Shown here: piece after piece, positions 37,571 to 48,821 of the stretch | Layout of the letters: each line of letters opens with the position of its first letter | How positions within the stretch are numbered: the stretch's first letter is position 1 | Origin: Triticum aestivum | Taxonomy: Eukaryota; Streptophyta; Magnoliopsida; Poales; Poaceae | Direction: 5' to 3' | Assembly (NCBI RefSeq): GCF_018294505.1 | Contig: NC_057803.1 | Coordinates: 684,573,881 to 684,637,880, forward strand | DNA length: 64,000 bases | The notes under the pieces: model-generated | The model's input: the letters and a program-made list of their open reading frames with translations, nothing else | What the model was told of the DNA's origin: nothing | Databases searched by the model: none | Translations under genes and position numbers: made by a program

Positions 37571-38988
37571 TGATAACCCACAAGTATAGGGGATCGCAAC
37601 AGCTTTCGAGGGTAGAGTATTCAACCCAAATTTATTGATTCGACACAAGGGGAGCCAAAGAATATTCTCAAGTATTAGCAGTTGAGTTGTCAATTCAACC
37701 ACACCTGGAAACTTAGTATCTGCGGCAAAGTGTTTAGTAGCACAGTAATATGATAGTGGTGGTAGCAGCAACAAAAGTAAAGATAGCAAAAGTAATGTTT
37801 TTGGTATTTTGCAGTGATTGTAACAGTAGCAGCAGGAAAGTAAATAAGCGTAAACCAGTTTATGGAAAACTCGTAGGCACCGGATCAGTGATGGATAATT
37901 ATGCCGGATGCAGTTCATCATGTAACAGTCATAACATAGGGTGAGACAGAACTAGCTCCAATTCATTAATGTAATGTAGGCATGTATTCCGTATATAGGC
38001 ATACGTGCTTATGGAAAAGAACTTGCATGACATCTTTTGTCCTACCCTCCCGTGGCAGCGGGGTTCTATCGGAAACTAAGGGATATTAAGGCCTCCTTTT
38101 AATAGAGAACCAGAACAAAGAATTAGCACATAGTGAATACATGAACTCCTCAAACTATGGTCATCACCGGGAGTGGTCCTGATTATTGTCACTTCGGGGT
38201 TGTCGGATCATAACACATAGTAGGTGACTATAGACTTGCAAGATAGGATCAAGAACTCACATATATTCATGAAAACATAATAGGTTCAGATCTGAAATCA
38301 TGGCACTCGGGCCCTAGTGACAAGCATTAAGCATAGCAAAGTCATAGCAACATCAATCTCAGAACATAGTGGATACTAGGGATCAAACCCTAACAAAACT
38401 AACTCGATTACATGATAAATCTCGTCCAACCTATCACCGTCCAGCAAGCCTACAATGGAATTACTCACGCATGGCGGTGAGCATCATGAAATTGGTGATG
38501 GAGGATGGTTGATGATGATGACGGCGACGAATCCCCCTCTCCGGAGCCCCGAACGGACTCCAGATCAGCCCTCCCGAGAGGTTTTAGGGCTTGGCAGTGG
38601 ATCCGTATCGTAAAACGCGATGATTTCTTCTCTCTGATTTTTTTTCTCTCCGAAAGCAAATATATAGAGTTGGAGTTGGCGTCGGAGGGCATCCAGGGGG
38701 CCCACGAGGTAGGGGGCGCGCCCTAAGGGGGGGCGCCCCCCACCCTCGTGGTCAGGGTGTGGGCCCCCTGGTCTTCATCTTTGGCGAGGATTTTTTATTA
38801 TTTTTTCTAAGATGTTCCGTGGAGTTTCAGGTCATTCCGAGAATATTTGTTTTCTGCACATAAAATAACATCATGGCAATTCTGCTGAAAACAACGTCAG
38901 CCCGGGTTAGTTCAATTCAAATCATACAAGTTAGAGTCCAAAACAAGGGCAAAAGTGTTTGGAAAAGTAGATCGATGGAGACGTATCA
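37571..38988 (-). repeat. 5' LTR of the Sabrina-like element
   Basis: 1418 bp. A minus-strand TATATA lies at 38661-38666, and a near-perfect GC-rich hairpin (38690-38770) sits just upstream of it in transcription direction. The LTR ends at CTCGT (38989-38993). Confidence 0.95.
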
Positions 38989-38993
38989 CTCGT

Positions 38994-39510
38994 CCCCGAG
39001 ATTTCTAGGGTTACAGCACAAATGAAAGAATAACCACTCCGGGGGAAAACCTCGGGGTTAATTTTAACCCTTTGGTCGAATTCAAATGAGATAGGGGCAC
39101 CGATAATTGGTACACTCGGGAATGTATATGGCAAACCTGGATATAACCACTGCTAGGGGCACTTGAGATCAGACTCCCGAAAAATACTGGATGCACCCAA
39201 TGAACAGTGGTTTCACCTGCTGACACGTGTGTCCAGGGCCCACTGGTAGCCTCCTTCTTCTACCTCTAGCTTGCTACTTCTTCTTCTTCGTCGCTGCTCC
39301 ACGTGCGGCTTGGCGCAGCGCGCATCTAGCTCCTAGGATGATGAGGACCCTAGTGTCATAGTGCGCGGCATGCACGGCGCCGGTGCAGCGAGCACTCACG
39401 TTGCGGGCCAGCACCTTGTTGGCACTACTCACGGATTCGCCTCCTGGACGTCGGTGATCGAGCGACGAGAGGTTCTCCTAGACCTCGCTCACCGTACACC
39501 GGGGTTGGGC
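38994..39510 (+). promoter_or_regulatory. Interior of the long-LTR element; candidate promoter region for the small antisense gene
   Basis: No supported ORF. Two CACGTG G-boxes lie at 39224-39229 and 39300-39305, upstream of the TATA box at 39511. The left edge (38994-39060) is the continuation of the region next to the polypurine tract at 16998-17020. Confidence 0.45.
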
Positions 39511-39518
39511 TATAAAAG
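39511..39518 (+). promoter_or_regulatory. TATA box of the small antisense gene
   Basis: TATAAAAG lies 43 bases upstream of the ATG at 39554, so a normal plant start site would leave a very short leader. It is preceded by two G-boxes. Confidence 0.6.
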
Positions 39519-39553
39519 ATGGCAGCGCAGCTCTCCTCCAACACACCAACACA

Positions 39554-39820
39554 ATGCCGCTCTACTACCTCTTTGGTTTGGATGAGATCGAGCCGAGCTC
39601 CTTTGGCGAAGAAATGTTCTTGGCAGCGTTGCGGTTATTCCTCGTGACGTTGCTGGGAATGCTCATCGGCTCATCGATCCTCCTGCTGATACTCATCAGG
39701 AATGATCGGACTCAGGAGAACGCGCGGCTGGGTGCGGGTGCTCGAGATGCGGGAGAAGATGGTGCATTGTGTGGTCCTCCGCCACGCTTGATCCTCCGTC
39801 GCTTTGCGCCGGCGGAGTAA
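39554..39820 (+). CDS. 88-residue putative single-pass membrane protein, antisense within the long-LTR element
   Basis: The ORF runs from ATG at 39554 to TAA at 39818-39820. An N-terminal acidic segment (residues 10-20) is followed by a strongly hydrophobic run (about residues 28-48, LFLVTLLGMLIGSSILLLIL) and a charged, Gly/Ala/Arg-rich tail, suggesting one transmembrane helix. A TATA box lies just upstream, and AATAAA at 40038-40043 could direct polyadenylation. The gene is on the strand opposite to the element's own ORF (40688-56290) and converges with it. I recognise no family. The frame is intact although most other ORFs in the window are broken. A chance ORF cannot be excluded. Confidence 0.45.
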   Translation: MPLYYLFGLDEIEPSSFGEEMFLAALRLFLVTLLGMLIGSSILLLILIRNDRTQENARLGAGARDAGEDGALCGPPPRLILRRFAPAE

Positions 39821-40687
39821 CCGCGTGTGGCGGTGGAGCGGGGTGGTGACTCGCTTGCGCCTCGCAAGGCACAGAAGATGGTGGGGGTGGGGTCCATGTG
39901 CAGGAGAGGTGGTTGCACCAGCTCCGGAAGCATACTCGGGGTACGGGAAAATTTTGCGGATTGCTCCATGAACAGTAGGTGTCGAGGTAGAATCGGAGTT
40001 GAAATCTGTATCAGGGTAGTTGTACTGGATCGAATGAAATAAAGTGGGTAGTGTTTCCCCCAGAAATGAAATCGGGGAAAAGAATTCGAGACGAGGAACT
40101 ACCAGATGGAAATGCCTCTACGAGGCTCTGGTTTAGAAATCCGGCACACGGAGTATGCACAGATAGATAGGGACATGTGACTTTGCATTCCCCCGAGTAT
40201 TGCCTGAATGTACTCGTGGGTGAACCGGGTATGCGTGTAGTATGCAGAATAATCTAAACTAGCAAACAGACAGATGCAATAAACATGCAACGGAGAAACA
40301 CACCAGACAAATCATAATAGAGTTTTTTAATGCTAGTGGGTATATGTACTCCTGGCATACATATACCTACACCAGCGCACATTTTATTAAAGACTCGGGA
40401 TGAGTCAATGTTGTTTTTCGTGTATGTGCTCTACTGACTAAAATTTTGTTAACACACATTGCCAACCCTGTCAAACATCTCTGTTTGACAGAGAGACAAA
40501 CCAACACAACAATCAAAAGCAAGAAAGCAAGCATAAACACATCATAAAGTGCAAGCATACAACAAAGCATGAGCGCTCTACGCGCTAAACGAAACTACTC
40601 ACTTCAGAATACATGGTTCTATCCTCATATCGGGAATGAACTGACAGACTGGCCTACTTGTAGAAACAACTGGTGGCGCGGCTGAGA
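39821..40687. other. Non-coding interior of the long-LTR element
   Basis: This stretch separates the convergent small antisense gene from the 3' end of the element's sense ORF. I see no supported ORF, repeat array or RNA gene apart from the AATAAA at 40038. Confidence 0.5.
40038..40043 (+). terminator. Candidate polyadenylation signal of the small antisense gene
   Basis: AATAAA lies about 220 bp after the TAA at 39820, in the expected position for a plant near-upstream element. Such motifs are common by chance in AT-rich DNA. Confidence 0.35.
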
Positions 40688-40846
40688 TCAAGCTGAGGGA
40701 TTGCTTTGCTGGGGTTCTCCGGGAGGACGAAGACTGAGCCAATTCCCTTCTTCATCGTCCGAGATCACTATGGGTTGGGGTTCGGCCACTGGGGGTGTGG
40801 ATGAAATTGATCCAAGCATATGCTGCTGGTGGATCCGGAAAAGAGT
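40688..40846 (-). pseudogene. 3' part of the unrecognised sense ORF of the long-LTR element
   Basis: 53 codons including the stop at 40688-40690, in exact frame with 55667-56290 when the Maximus element and one CTTGT copy are removed (AAG at 55669-55667 followed by ACT at 40846-40844). It contains an acidic IVISDDEEGNWL segment and a proline/glutamine-rich C-terminus. The ORF is split by the insertion, so this copy cannot make the full protein from one continuous message. Confidence 0.6.
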
Positions 40847-40851
40847 CTTGT
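40847..40851. repeat. Target-site duplication CTTGT of the Maximus-like element
   Basis: CTTGT recurs at 55667-55671. Joining the two flanks restores an open frame across the site, which supports the boundary. Confidence 0.95.
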
Positions 40852-41391
40852 TGTAAGTGCATCTAGTGCCACCCCTAGTTGGTTTTGGAGTATTGACGAC
40901 AAACCTAGTTGAGGGACTAATGTGTTTGTGAGAATTGCAGGATAACACAGGTAGAAGTCCCTCATTGATTCGGTTTTACTACCAGAGATGATCCCTAAAA
41001 ATGTATGAAGACATTGAAGTCAAAGGTGGTATATGAAGATATTCACATTGAAGACTATGACAAGAGAATACACTATATGAAGCCTATGGAGCTCGAAGAC
41101 TTAGATCTTTCGTAGTTCTTTTTCTTTTGTGCTGAGTCATAGGAACCACCGTATTGTTATGTGGGGTCCAAGAGAACCAGTCAGAATGACTGAAGTGATG
41201 CCTAAACAAAAAACCTATGTCTTCGAGTGAAGACTATGAAAGCGAATCTTGTCCAGAGTCAGACAAGTCAGCTTTACTTGTAGCCCAAGTAAAGTTGCCG
41301 TGTGAGTTTAAAATCTGACCGTTGGAACACGTGTCAGTTCCTTAGTGACCCAGTGTCATTTCGGACAAATCAGGTCGGGTTGCCAAGTGGC

Positions 41392-41399
41392 TATAAATA
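41392..41399 (+). promoter_or_regulatory. TATA box of the Maximus-like 5' LTR
   Basis: TATAAATA in U3, kept at 54826-54833 in the 3' LTR. Confidence 0.75.
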
Positions 41400-42203
41400 G
41401 CCCACCCCCTACAACCATAAACGGTTGGCTGCTCAGATTGAAAGTATGGCTTTTGTCGTTTGAGAGCAACCCGCCTCGAAGCCTTTGAGAGAGACTTCCT
41501 TGCGAGGATAAAGCCCTAACCACCAGAGCCAGAGAGAATTGGGCATCACTTAAGTCTTCTCGTCTGTGTGATCTGAAGACTTATTACACTTGAGGACTGT
41601 GCATCCTCCAGCCGGTTAGGCGTCGCGTTCTGAGCATCCAAGAGACATTGTGGATTGCCGGTGAACGAAGTCTGTGAAGGTTTGGGAGTCTACCTTGAAG
41701 ACTTACCAGAGTGATTGGGCGAGGTCTATGTGACCTTAGCTCAAGGAGAATACGGTGAGGACTGGGTGTCCTGAGCTGCGTGTTCAGGACTGGGTGTCCG
41801 GGACTATGTGTCTTAAGGTTTAAATACCTAGCCGCTCCAACCAGACATACAGTTGTCACAGCAACTGGAACTGGTCCAACAAATCATTGTCTTTAACGAG
41901 TCACTGGTTTCATCTTCACTTCCCTTTACTTACTGTTACTCCTTGTGAAGTCATTGTATGTTTGCACTATCATTTGTCTTCACTGAGTGACTGCGTGTTC
42001 TGTTTGGCTTCACAATATCTTCCTACCTGATCCTTACTACCTAGCTGCTATTAGTCTTTGTGCTTTCACTTCATTGAATACTTGACTATGGTTTGCCTAG
42101 TGTAGTCTACCTTCCGCTGCATGGTAATAGGTTTAATTTTATCGTTTGTCTTCAAAACTTCTATGTTCTGAAGACTTTCATAAAAATTGCCTATTCACCC
42201 CCC

Positions 42204-42312
42204 NNNNNNNNNNNNNNNNNNNNNNNNNNNNNNNNNNNNNNNNNNNNNNNNNNNNNNNNNNNNNNNNNNNNNNNNNNNNNNNNNNNNNNNNNNNNNNNNN
42301 NNNNNNNNNNNN
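42204..42312. other. Assembly gap (109 N)
   Basis: By comparison with the 3' LTR (55632-55655) the missing sequence should be only about 15-20 bases: a C homopolymer followed by CTCTAGTCAATA. The gap length is therefore not a measured distance. Confidence 0.95.
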
Positions 42313-42325
42313 TAACGCACTTTCA

Positions 42326-42343
42326 ATTAGTATCAGAGCAAGG
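42326..42343 (+). promoter_or_regulatory. Primer-binding site of the Maximus-like element
   Basis: ATTAGTATCAGAGCAAGG directly follows the 5' LTR. It contains the core GTATCAGAGC found in initiator-Met primer sites. Confidence 0.75.
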
Positions 42344-42391
42344 TGCTCCCTTGTTCTGTGTGATTCGGTTTAACCACCTGGGGTTTTAGCT

Positions 42392-44920
42392 ATGTCGACT
42401 ACAGGGATAATTAAAGTCTCTGTTGCGTGCCCCGTCTTCGATGGAACTGAATATCCCTACTGGAAGAATAAGATGCGCATGCATCTTGAAGCCATTGACG
42501 TCGACCTATGGTATGTCGTCGAGAACGGCGTTCCCAAGGCTGGAGAAGGTGTCACTACTGCTGATGTCAAGAAATTCGTTCAACTGGACTCTACTGCCAA
42601 GAATATCATCTGTGGTCATCTGACCAAAGGACAGTATGGCCATGTGAGTGCTTTGAAGACATCCAAGCTGGTCTGGGACTGGCTCTCCAAGGTCAATGAA
42701 GGCATCTCAACCAAGAGAGATCAGAGAATCAGTGTCCTTCGCAACCTCTTCAACCACTTCAAGCGAAATGACAATGAGAATGTCCAGCACACATTTGACC
42801 GACTCACTGACATCACAAATGAGCTTCAAGACCTCGGCGCCACTGAGATTACCAAACACGAAGTCGTCAAGACGCTGCTGAGATCACTTGATAGTTTGTT
42901 TGACATCCTGGCCCTGATGATTCAAGAACGTCCTGATTTCAAGACACTCGATCCGTCTGACATACTTGAGAGGCTCAACACACATGAGTTTCAGCTTTCG
43001 GAGAAAAGAGATATCTACGGTCCAAACTATGGGCGAACTCGTGCCTTGAAGGCAAAAGCTGTCTCCTCATCTGAAGAAGAATCTGACAGCAGTTCTGATG
43101 ATCCTGAAGACATTGGAAGGGAACTTGCTATGCTTGTCAAGAAGTTCCAAAAATTCACCAAGAAGAAAGGCTTCAGAAAGTCTTCATGATCAAGTTCAAG
43201 GAATGATGAAGCTCCTGCTCATGACTACAAGAAGAAAACATGTCACAAGTGCAAGAAACTTGGCCACTTCATCTCTGAGTGTCCATAGTGGGACAATGAG
43301 AACAAAAAGAAGAAGAAGAGCAAGGAATATGACTCTGATGACAAGAAGAAGAAGAAGAAATACTCAAAGTCTTCTTCCAAGTCTTCCTCAAAGTCTTCAT
43401 CACACAAGAAGAGCTCATCTGGCAAGGCACATGCGTTTGTTGGCAAGGAAATGGATTCAGAGGAGGAGTCTGCTTCTGAGGAGGCGGAGGTGGAGTCTGA
43501 GGAGGAATCCGACTCAGGCGTCGCAAGTCTGGCTACATCATACGTTGCCAAGTCCATCTTCAACACTGAAGACAATGACTTCATCACCGACACCGATGCA
43601 AATGACAAGGACTACTCCGCTTCTACCTACTGCTTCATGGCACGCGGTGCCAAGGTAAACACACGCACTACTCACTATCAAACATCTAGTGACAATGACT
43701 CTGATTGTGGTTCAAAACCTAGCTACAAAACACTTGCTAAAATTGCAACTGAACAACAGAAAGCTATGGAACATATTCAAAAACTGTTAGACAGAAGCGA
43801 TGATCTGTTAGGTGCTGAAATGACTCGATCTGAATCCTTAATTGAAGACATAAAAAATCTTCACGCTAAGTATCAGGAACTTGAAAGTCGTCATGAAACT
43901 CTCTCAACAACTCATGAAAAGCTTTCCTATGATTATCTTCAAAGGAAGAAAGATCTTGAGAAATTGAGAGCGGTTCATGAAGATCTTCAAACGGAAAACG
44001 AGTCACTTCGCGCCAAACAGATCAGTCCCGCTCAGGAAGGATTTGAACCACCATGTCTTAAATGCATTGAGCGTGATAATGCTACTTCTGTTGCTGAATG
44101 TTCTACTGCTACTGCTGTTGCAATATCTTCAACTGTTGATGGGGTAACTAACCCCTCTGCTGAGGATACCACCGCTATTGCTGATGAGAATGCTAGGTTG
44201 AAGACATTGCTTGAAACAGGGATGTACAAAAGTCTTAAAGGGCATCAGACGCTATGTGATGTCCTGAAAAAGCAGATTCTGAACCGAAACCCTAGTAAAG
44301 AGGGTGTAGGGTTTGTAAGGAAAATGAATGCAGATGGCTCTTACTGGAAACCTAAGCAGTACCCCAAAACCATGTGGGTCGCTGCAAAGGAACCTTCAGC
44401 AGATCCATCCAATCTATCTGGCTTCACTTGTGCTAACCCCATTATCATTGATGAATCCTTTGATGCAAACTATATACTGTTTAAGAATCAGAATGGTGAA
44501 GTGTTTGCCAGGTACATTGGTACTAACTGCAGGAATGGACCGCCTATGAAGAAGATATGGGTTCCGAAAAGGTGTCTGGAGAGTCTTCCTGTGAATGTCA
44601 TCATGACACCTCACGTGAAGAAGACAAACCTCAGACCAAAGGCTTCATACGGTCCAAAGGCTTCATACACACAAAGGACTCACCTGAGTCGCACTAACGC
44701 AAATGTTTTGCAGGGAAACCATACTCAGGCATATGAATATGAGAGCGGTTCATCAAACCGCCATGTTCATAAGACCAAGAACTATTCTGCTTATTCTTAT
44801 GAGTACTATTGTCCGCCTGCAAGACTGTTTGCTAAGGCTTCAAAGCCAAAATTCTCAGATGCTGCACTTAGACTTATTGCTTCTAAGCCGCCCTTGATGT
44901 GGGTGGCTAAGAAAGCTTAA
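42392..44920 (+). pseudogene. gag: Gag of the Maximus-like element
   Basis: One frame runs from ATG at 42392 to TAA at 44918-44920, broken by TGA at 43187-43189 and TAG at 43286-43288. The N-terminal part is a Copia gag (YPYWKNKMRMHLEA, then KLVWDWL and LRNLFNHFK). A CCHC zinc knuckle (CHKCKKLGHFISEC, about 43240-43283) follows, then a very long lysine/serine-rich and acidic region. A coiled-coil segment lies at about 43740-44040. The extended C-terminal part is typical of SIRE-lineage gag. Both stops are explained by single C-to-T changes (CGA to TGA, CAG to TAG), so the copy was probably disabled by point mutation. Confidence 0.88.
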
Positions 44921-44927
44921 CTCTCTT

Positions 44928-46803
44928 TTGCAGGGAAAGGTCTCCAGCAGAAAACCAAAATCGTCTGACGCTATTGCTGGGGACCTTAAACATCTTGTAG
45001 GGCGCAAGATCAAATGCCCAAATGGTCTTACTATGTACTTTGTACCTGAATCGCTTGCTACTCTCCCTATTAGTCCTAACCTGGATCTAAGCTTTCATAA
45101 CCCACTGGTTCATCAAATGTTTTTGCTTCACAATGCTCTTGGTGAAGCCTATCCCCCTAACTGCACTGTAGGGTACGACACTAGCGTCTTCAGAATGGAT
45201 TATTGACAGTGGGTGTACAAATCACATGACTGGCAAAAGAAGTCTTCTTATGGACTCAACCTTACGTCCATCCGACAAGAGCCACATCACATTTGCTGAC
45301 ACTGGTAAAAGTAAGGTATTGGGTCTAGGTAGAGTTGCTATCTCAAGGGATCAACACATGGATAAAGTCATGCTTGTTGAATCCCTTGGCTTCAACTTAA
45401 TGTCTGTCTCAATGCTTTGCGATTTGAACATGATCGTAATGTTTGGAAAATATCGTTGCCTTGTACTAATGGAATCTGACAAGTCTCTAGTGTTTGAAGG
45501 GTATCGAAAAGATGATTTGTACGTGGTAGATTTCTCAGTAGGGCCACAGCTTGCAGTATGTCTTCTAGCAAAGGCTTCAGAATGCTGGCTCTGGCATCGG
45601 AGGCTTGGACATGCTGGCATGAGGAACCTCCACACCCTTGCGAAGAAGAAGCATGTCATAGGCATCGAGGGCGTCAAGTTCAAGAAAGACCACTTATGCG
45701 GTGCCTGTGAAGCAGGGAAGATGACGAGGGCCAAACATCCCTCGAATACAATCATGACCACTACTCGACCCTTCGAACTGCTTCACATGGTTCTTTTCGG
45801 TCCCACTCATTACTCAACTCTAACTACTAATGCTTGCCTCTATGGCTTCGTTATTGTTGATGATTATTCTAGATATACTTGGGTGCACATAATCCTTTAC
45901 AAGACTGAAGTGCAGGATGTCTTCAGACGCTTCGCCAATCGAGCTATGAACAATTTTGGCGCCAAGATAAAGCACATCAGAAGTGACAATGGCACTGAAT
46001 TCAAGAACACTGGCCTTGATACATATCTTGATACCTTGGGCATCACACATGAATTCTCAGCCCCGTACACGCCACAGCAGAAAGGCATTGTCGAACGCAA
46101 GAACAGAACACTAATTGAGATGGCCAGAACGATGCTAGATGAATACAAGACCCCAAGAAAATTCTGGCCCGAAGCCATTGATACTGCATGCCATACAATA
46201 AATCGTGTTTATCTTCACAAGCTACTGAACAAGACATCTTATGAGCTCCTTACTGGCAAGAAGCCAAATGTCAGTTACTTCAGAGTATTTGGCGCAAGGT
46301 GCTGGATCAAGGACCCACATCACACCTCAAAATTTGCACCAAAAGCACATGAGGGTTTTATGCTTGGATATGGATAGGATTCGCACTCCTACAGAGTCTT
46401 CAATCTCTTTCATTACAAAGTGGTTGAAACAGTGGATGTGCGGTTCGATGAGACCAACGGTTCACAGAGAGAGCAGCTGCCAAATGTGCTAGATGAAGTT
46501 CCATCCAGTGAATCAATCAAGCTAATGGGAACTGGAGAAATTATACCTTCTGAAGCTCATCCTGAAGAAGAACTTATCATTTCAGCACCTGATCAACATG
46601 AAGACAATGCTCAGCCTGAAGACATTCCTTCCAACAACGACAATGAACAGCAAGAGCAAAGTCTTCGCCCTGTACATCCTCACGTTGCCAATGAAGTGCA
46701 GATGGAAAGAATAATTGATAACATCAATGCACCTGGTCCACTCACTCGTTTAAGGGCAACTCAGCTAGCAAATTTCTGTGGCACTTCGCTTTCGTCTCAA
46801 TAA
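44928..46803 (+). pseudogene. pol: Protease and integrase part of pol, Maximus-like element
   Basis: A first short frame (44928-45206) overlaps the protease frame, which carries the active site WIIDSGCTNHMTG at 45196-45234. The integrase zinc finger follows, with HRRLGH and CGAC spaced as an HHCC module (about 45595-45710). The catalytic core has Asp in VDDYSRYTW (about 45860), Asp in RSDNGTEF (about 45985) and Glu in VERKNRTL (about 46090), so the DDE triad is intact. The core continues to a TAG at 46375-46377, then in the same frame to two stops at 46801-46806. A one-base shift near 46770 separates it from the RT frame. The frame change at 45185-45207 may be decay or a family feature. Confidence 0.87.
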
Positions 46804-48353
46804 TAGAACCCAAGAAAGTTGAAGAAGCCTTCGTGGAACCTGAATGGATTCAAGCTATGCAAGAAGAGCTTCAACAGTTTGAGCTGAATAATGTATGGGA
46901 ACTGGTTAAGCATCCTGATCCACGGAAGCACAATATAATAGGCACCAAATGGATATACCACAACAAGCAAGATGAGCATGGTCAAGTTGTCAGAAACAAA
47001 GCTCGTCTCGTTGCTCAAGGATATACTCAAGTGGAAGGCATTGACTTCGATGAAACATTTGCTCCTGTGGCTAGACTTGAAGCCATACGCATACTGCTGG
47101 CCTATGCAAATCATCATAACATACTTCTATATCAAATGGATGTGAAGAGTGCCTTTCTCAATGGCAAGATTGAAGAAGAAGTGTATGTTGCACAACCGCC
47201 TGGCTTTGAAGATCCAAAATATCCTGACATGGTATACAAGCTCAACAAGGCACTGTATGGCCTCAAACAAGCCCCTCGGGCCTGGTATGACACACTCAAA
47301 TACTTCCTGAAGAGCAAAGGCTTCATACCTGGTTCCCTAGATCCCACTCTTTTCACGAAGACATATGATGGTGAACTGTTTGTGTGCCAAATATATGTAG
47401 ATGACATTATCTTCGGCTGCACCAATCAGAAGTACAGTGAAGAGTTTGGATATATGATGCAAGAGCAATATCAGATGTCCATGATGGGGGAGCTGAAGTT
47501 CTTCCTTGGTCTTCAAATACGACAACAACGCAATGGCATCTTCATATCTCAAGAGAAGTATCTCAAAGATTGCCTGAAGAAGTTCGGTATGCAAGACTGC
47601 AAAGGCTTCACAACACCAATGCCAGCCAAACATCATCTGGGTCCTGACGACAATGGTAAAGAGTTCGATCAAAAGGTATACGGCTCCATGCTTGGTTCTT
47701 TACTTTATCTATGTGCATCTAGGTCTAGGCTAGATATTATGCTTAGTGTTTGCATGTGTGCTCGATTTCAAGCGGCACCAAAGGAGTCGCATCACTTAGC
47801 TGTGAAGCGAATTCTTCAATATTTGGCTCACACCCCAACTCTAGGATTATGGTATCCAAAGGGCTCAGAGTTTGATCTGGTTGGATTCTCGGATGCTGAT
47901 TAGGCTGGTGACAAAGTTGATCGCAAGTCTACATCAGGCACATGTCACTTTTTGGGACGATCACTTGTATGTTGGTCTTCAAAGAAGCAGAACTGTGTAT
48001 CTCTCTCCACTGCTGAATCTGAATACATTGCTGCTGGATCTTGCTGCGCTCAGCTTCTGTGGATGAAGCAAACACTCAAGGACTATGGCATTCATCTGAA
48101 GCAAGTGCCACTTTACTGCGACAACGAAAGCGCCATCAAGATTGCCAACAACCCAGTTCAGCACTTGAAGACAAAGCACATTGAAATTCGTCATCACTTT
48201 CTCAGAGATCATGTTGTGAAGGAAGACATTGATATCATACACGTCAACACTGAAGAGCAATTGGCAGATATCTTCACCAAACCCTTGGATGAGAAGAGGT
48301 TTTGCAAGTTACGGTGTGAGCTAAATATCCTGGAATCCTCAAATGTCATGTGA
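46804..48353 (+). pseudogene. pol: Reverse transcriptase-RNase H part of pol, Maximus-like element
   Basis: The RT domain begins with [12 protein letters not shown] and shows [26 protein letters not shown] and the catalytic YVDD box at 47394-47405, followed by FFLGLQI. A TAG at 47901-47903 interrupts the frame within SDAD-stop-AGD, where the family has a tryptophan. The RNase H part then runs to the stop at 48351-48353 with AESEYIAAG and the terminal ADIFTKPL motif. RT after integrase confirms Ty1/Copia. The catalytic residues look intact, so inactivation is due to the stop and the upstream frameshift. Confidence 0.92.
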
Positions 48354-48820
48354 TCAGGCACACATCCTAACCCTTATGCATATTGATGACTTAGATGTGC
48401 AACACACGAAGTAAAGTATATCTTCAATCAATGAAGACATACATTCTAAGTGTGAATACATTAATGTGGAATTTGACTTCGGAGCGCCACGATAATTGTG
48501 CGTCGTGTCTGGGTCTAATACTTCCTATACGGTGGGTAACGCCACCACCAAACGTTCTATTTTGAAGTGTTTCACTCATGGCGTTACCTTGCAATGTCNN
48601 NNNNNNNNNNNNNNNNNNNNNNNNNNNNNNNNNNNNNNNGGAGCGCCACGATAATTGTGCGTCGTGTCTGGGTCTAATACTTCCTATACGGTGGGTAACG
48701 CCACCACCAAACGTTCTATTTTGAAGTGTTTCACTCATGTCGTTACCTTGCAATGTCTTCACATTTGATTTGGCTTCGATCTCAACATATTTTCATGATT
48801 ATCTTCACTATGCTGATTAT

Positions 48821-48821
<1 letters not shown>
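48354..48821. other. Non-coding region with an N gap and a flanking 118-bp duplication
   Basis: 48481-48598 and 48640-48757 are the same 118 bases with one mismatch (CATGGCG against CATGTCG), separated by 41 N (48599-48639). No ORF is supported here. Confidence 0.85.

Larger units (their letters stand above)
17026..38988 (-). mobile_element. Sabrina-like Athila-type Gypsy element, pol-less, with a LARD nested in its 3' LTR
   Basis: The minus-strand 5' LTR is 37571-38988 (1418 bp). The 3' LTR is 17026-18389 plus 30744-30790 (about 1411 bp), interrupted by the LARD. LTRs start TGATACGTCT and end GGGTTATCA on the minus strand. CTCGT duplications lie at 17021-17025 and 38989-38993. The 6.8-kb interior carries a primer-binding site, gag-protease (34667-37492) and an ATHILA ORF-1 type protein (32829-33881). 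Reverse transcriptase and integrase are missing between them. The LTR strongly resembles the Triticeae family Sabrina as I remember it. Confidence 0.9.
40852..42325 (+). repeat. 5' LTR of the Maximus-like element, with an assembly gap
   Basis: TGTAAGTGCA to CGCACTTTCA, with a TATAAATA at 41392-41399 and N bases at 42204-42312. About 23 differences from the 3' LTR lie in the first 0.7 kb. From about 41575 to 42203 I see none. Confidence 0.92.

Noticed and set aside
41584..41859. A 91-codon minus-strand frame identical in both Maximus LTRs (also 55018-55293)
   Set aside because: Identity is expected for LTR copies and is inflated by the suspicious identical tract; there is no recognisable domain.
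48640..48757. A biological tandem repeat next to the AT microsatellite
   Set aside because: The placement on both sides of an N gap is better explained as unmerged contig overlap until long reads show otherwise.
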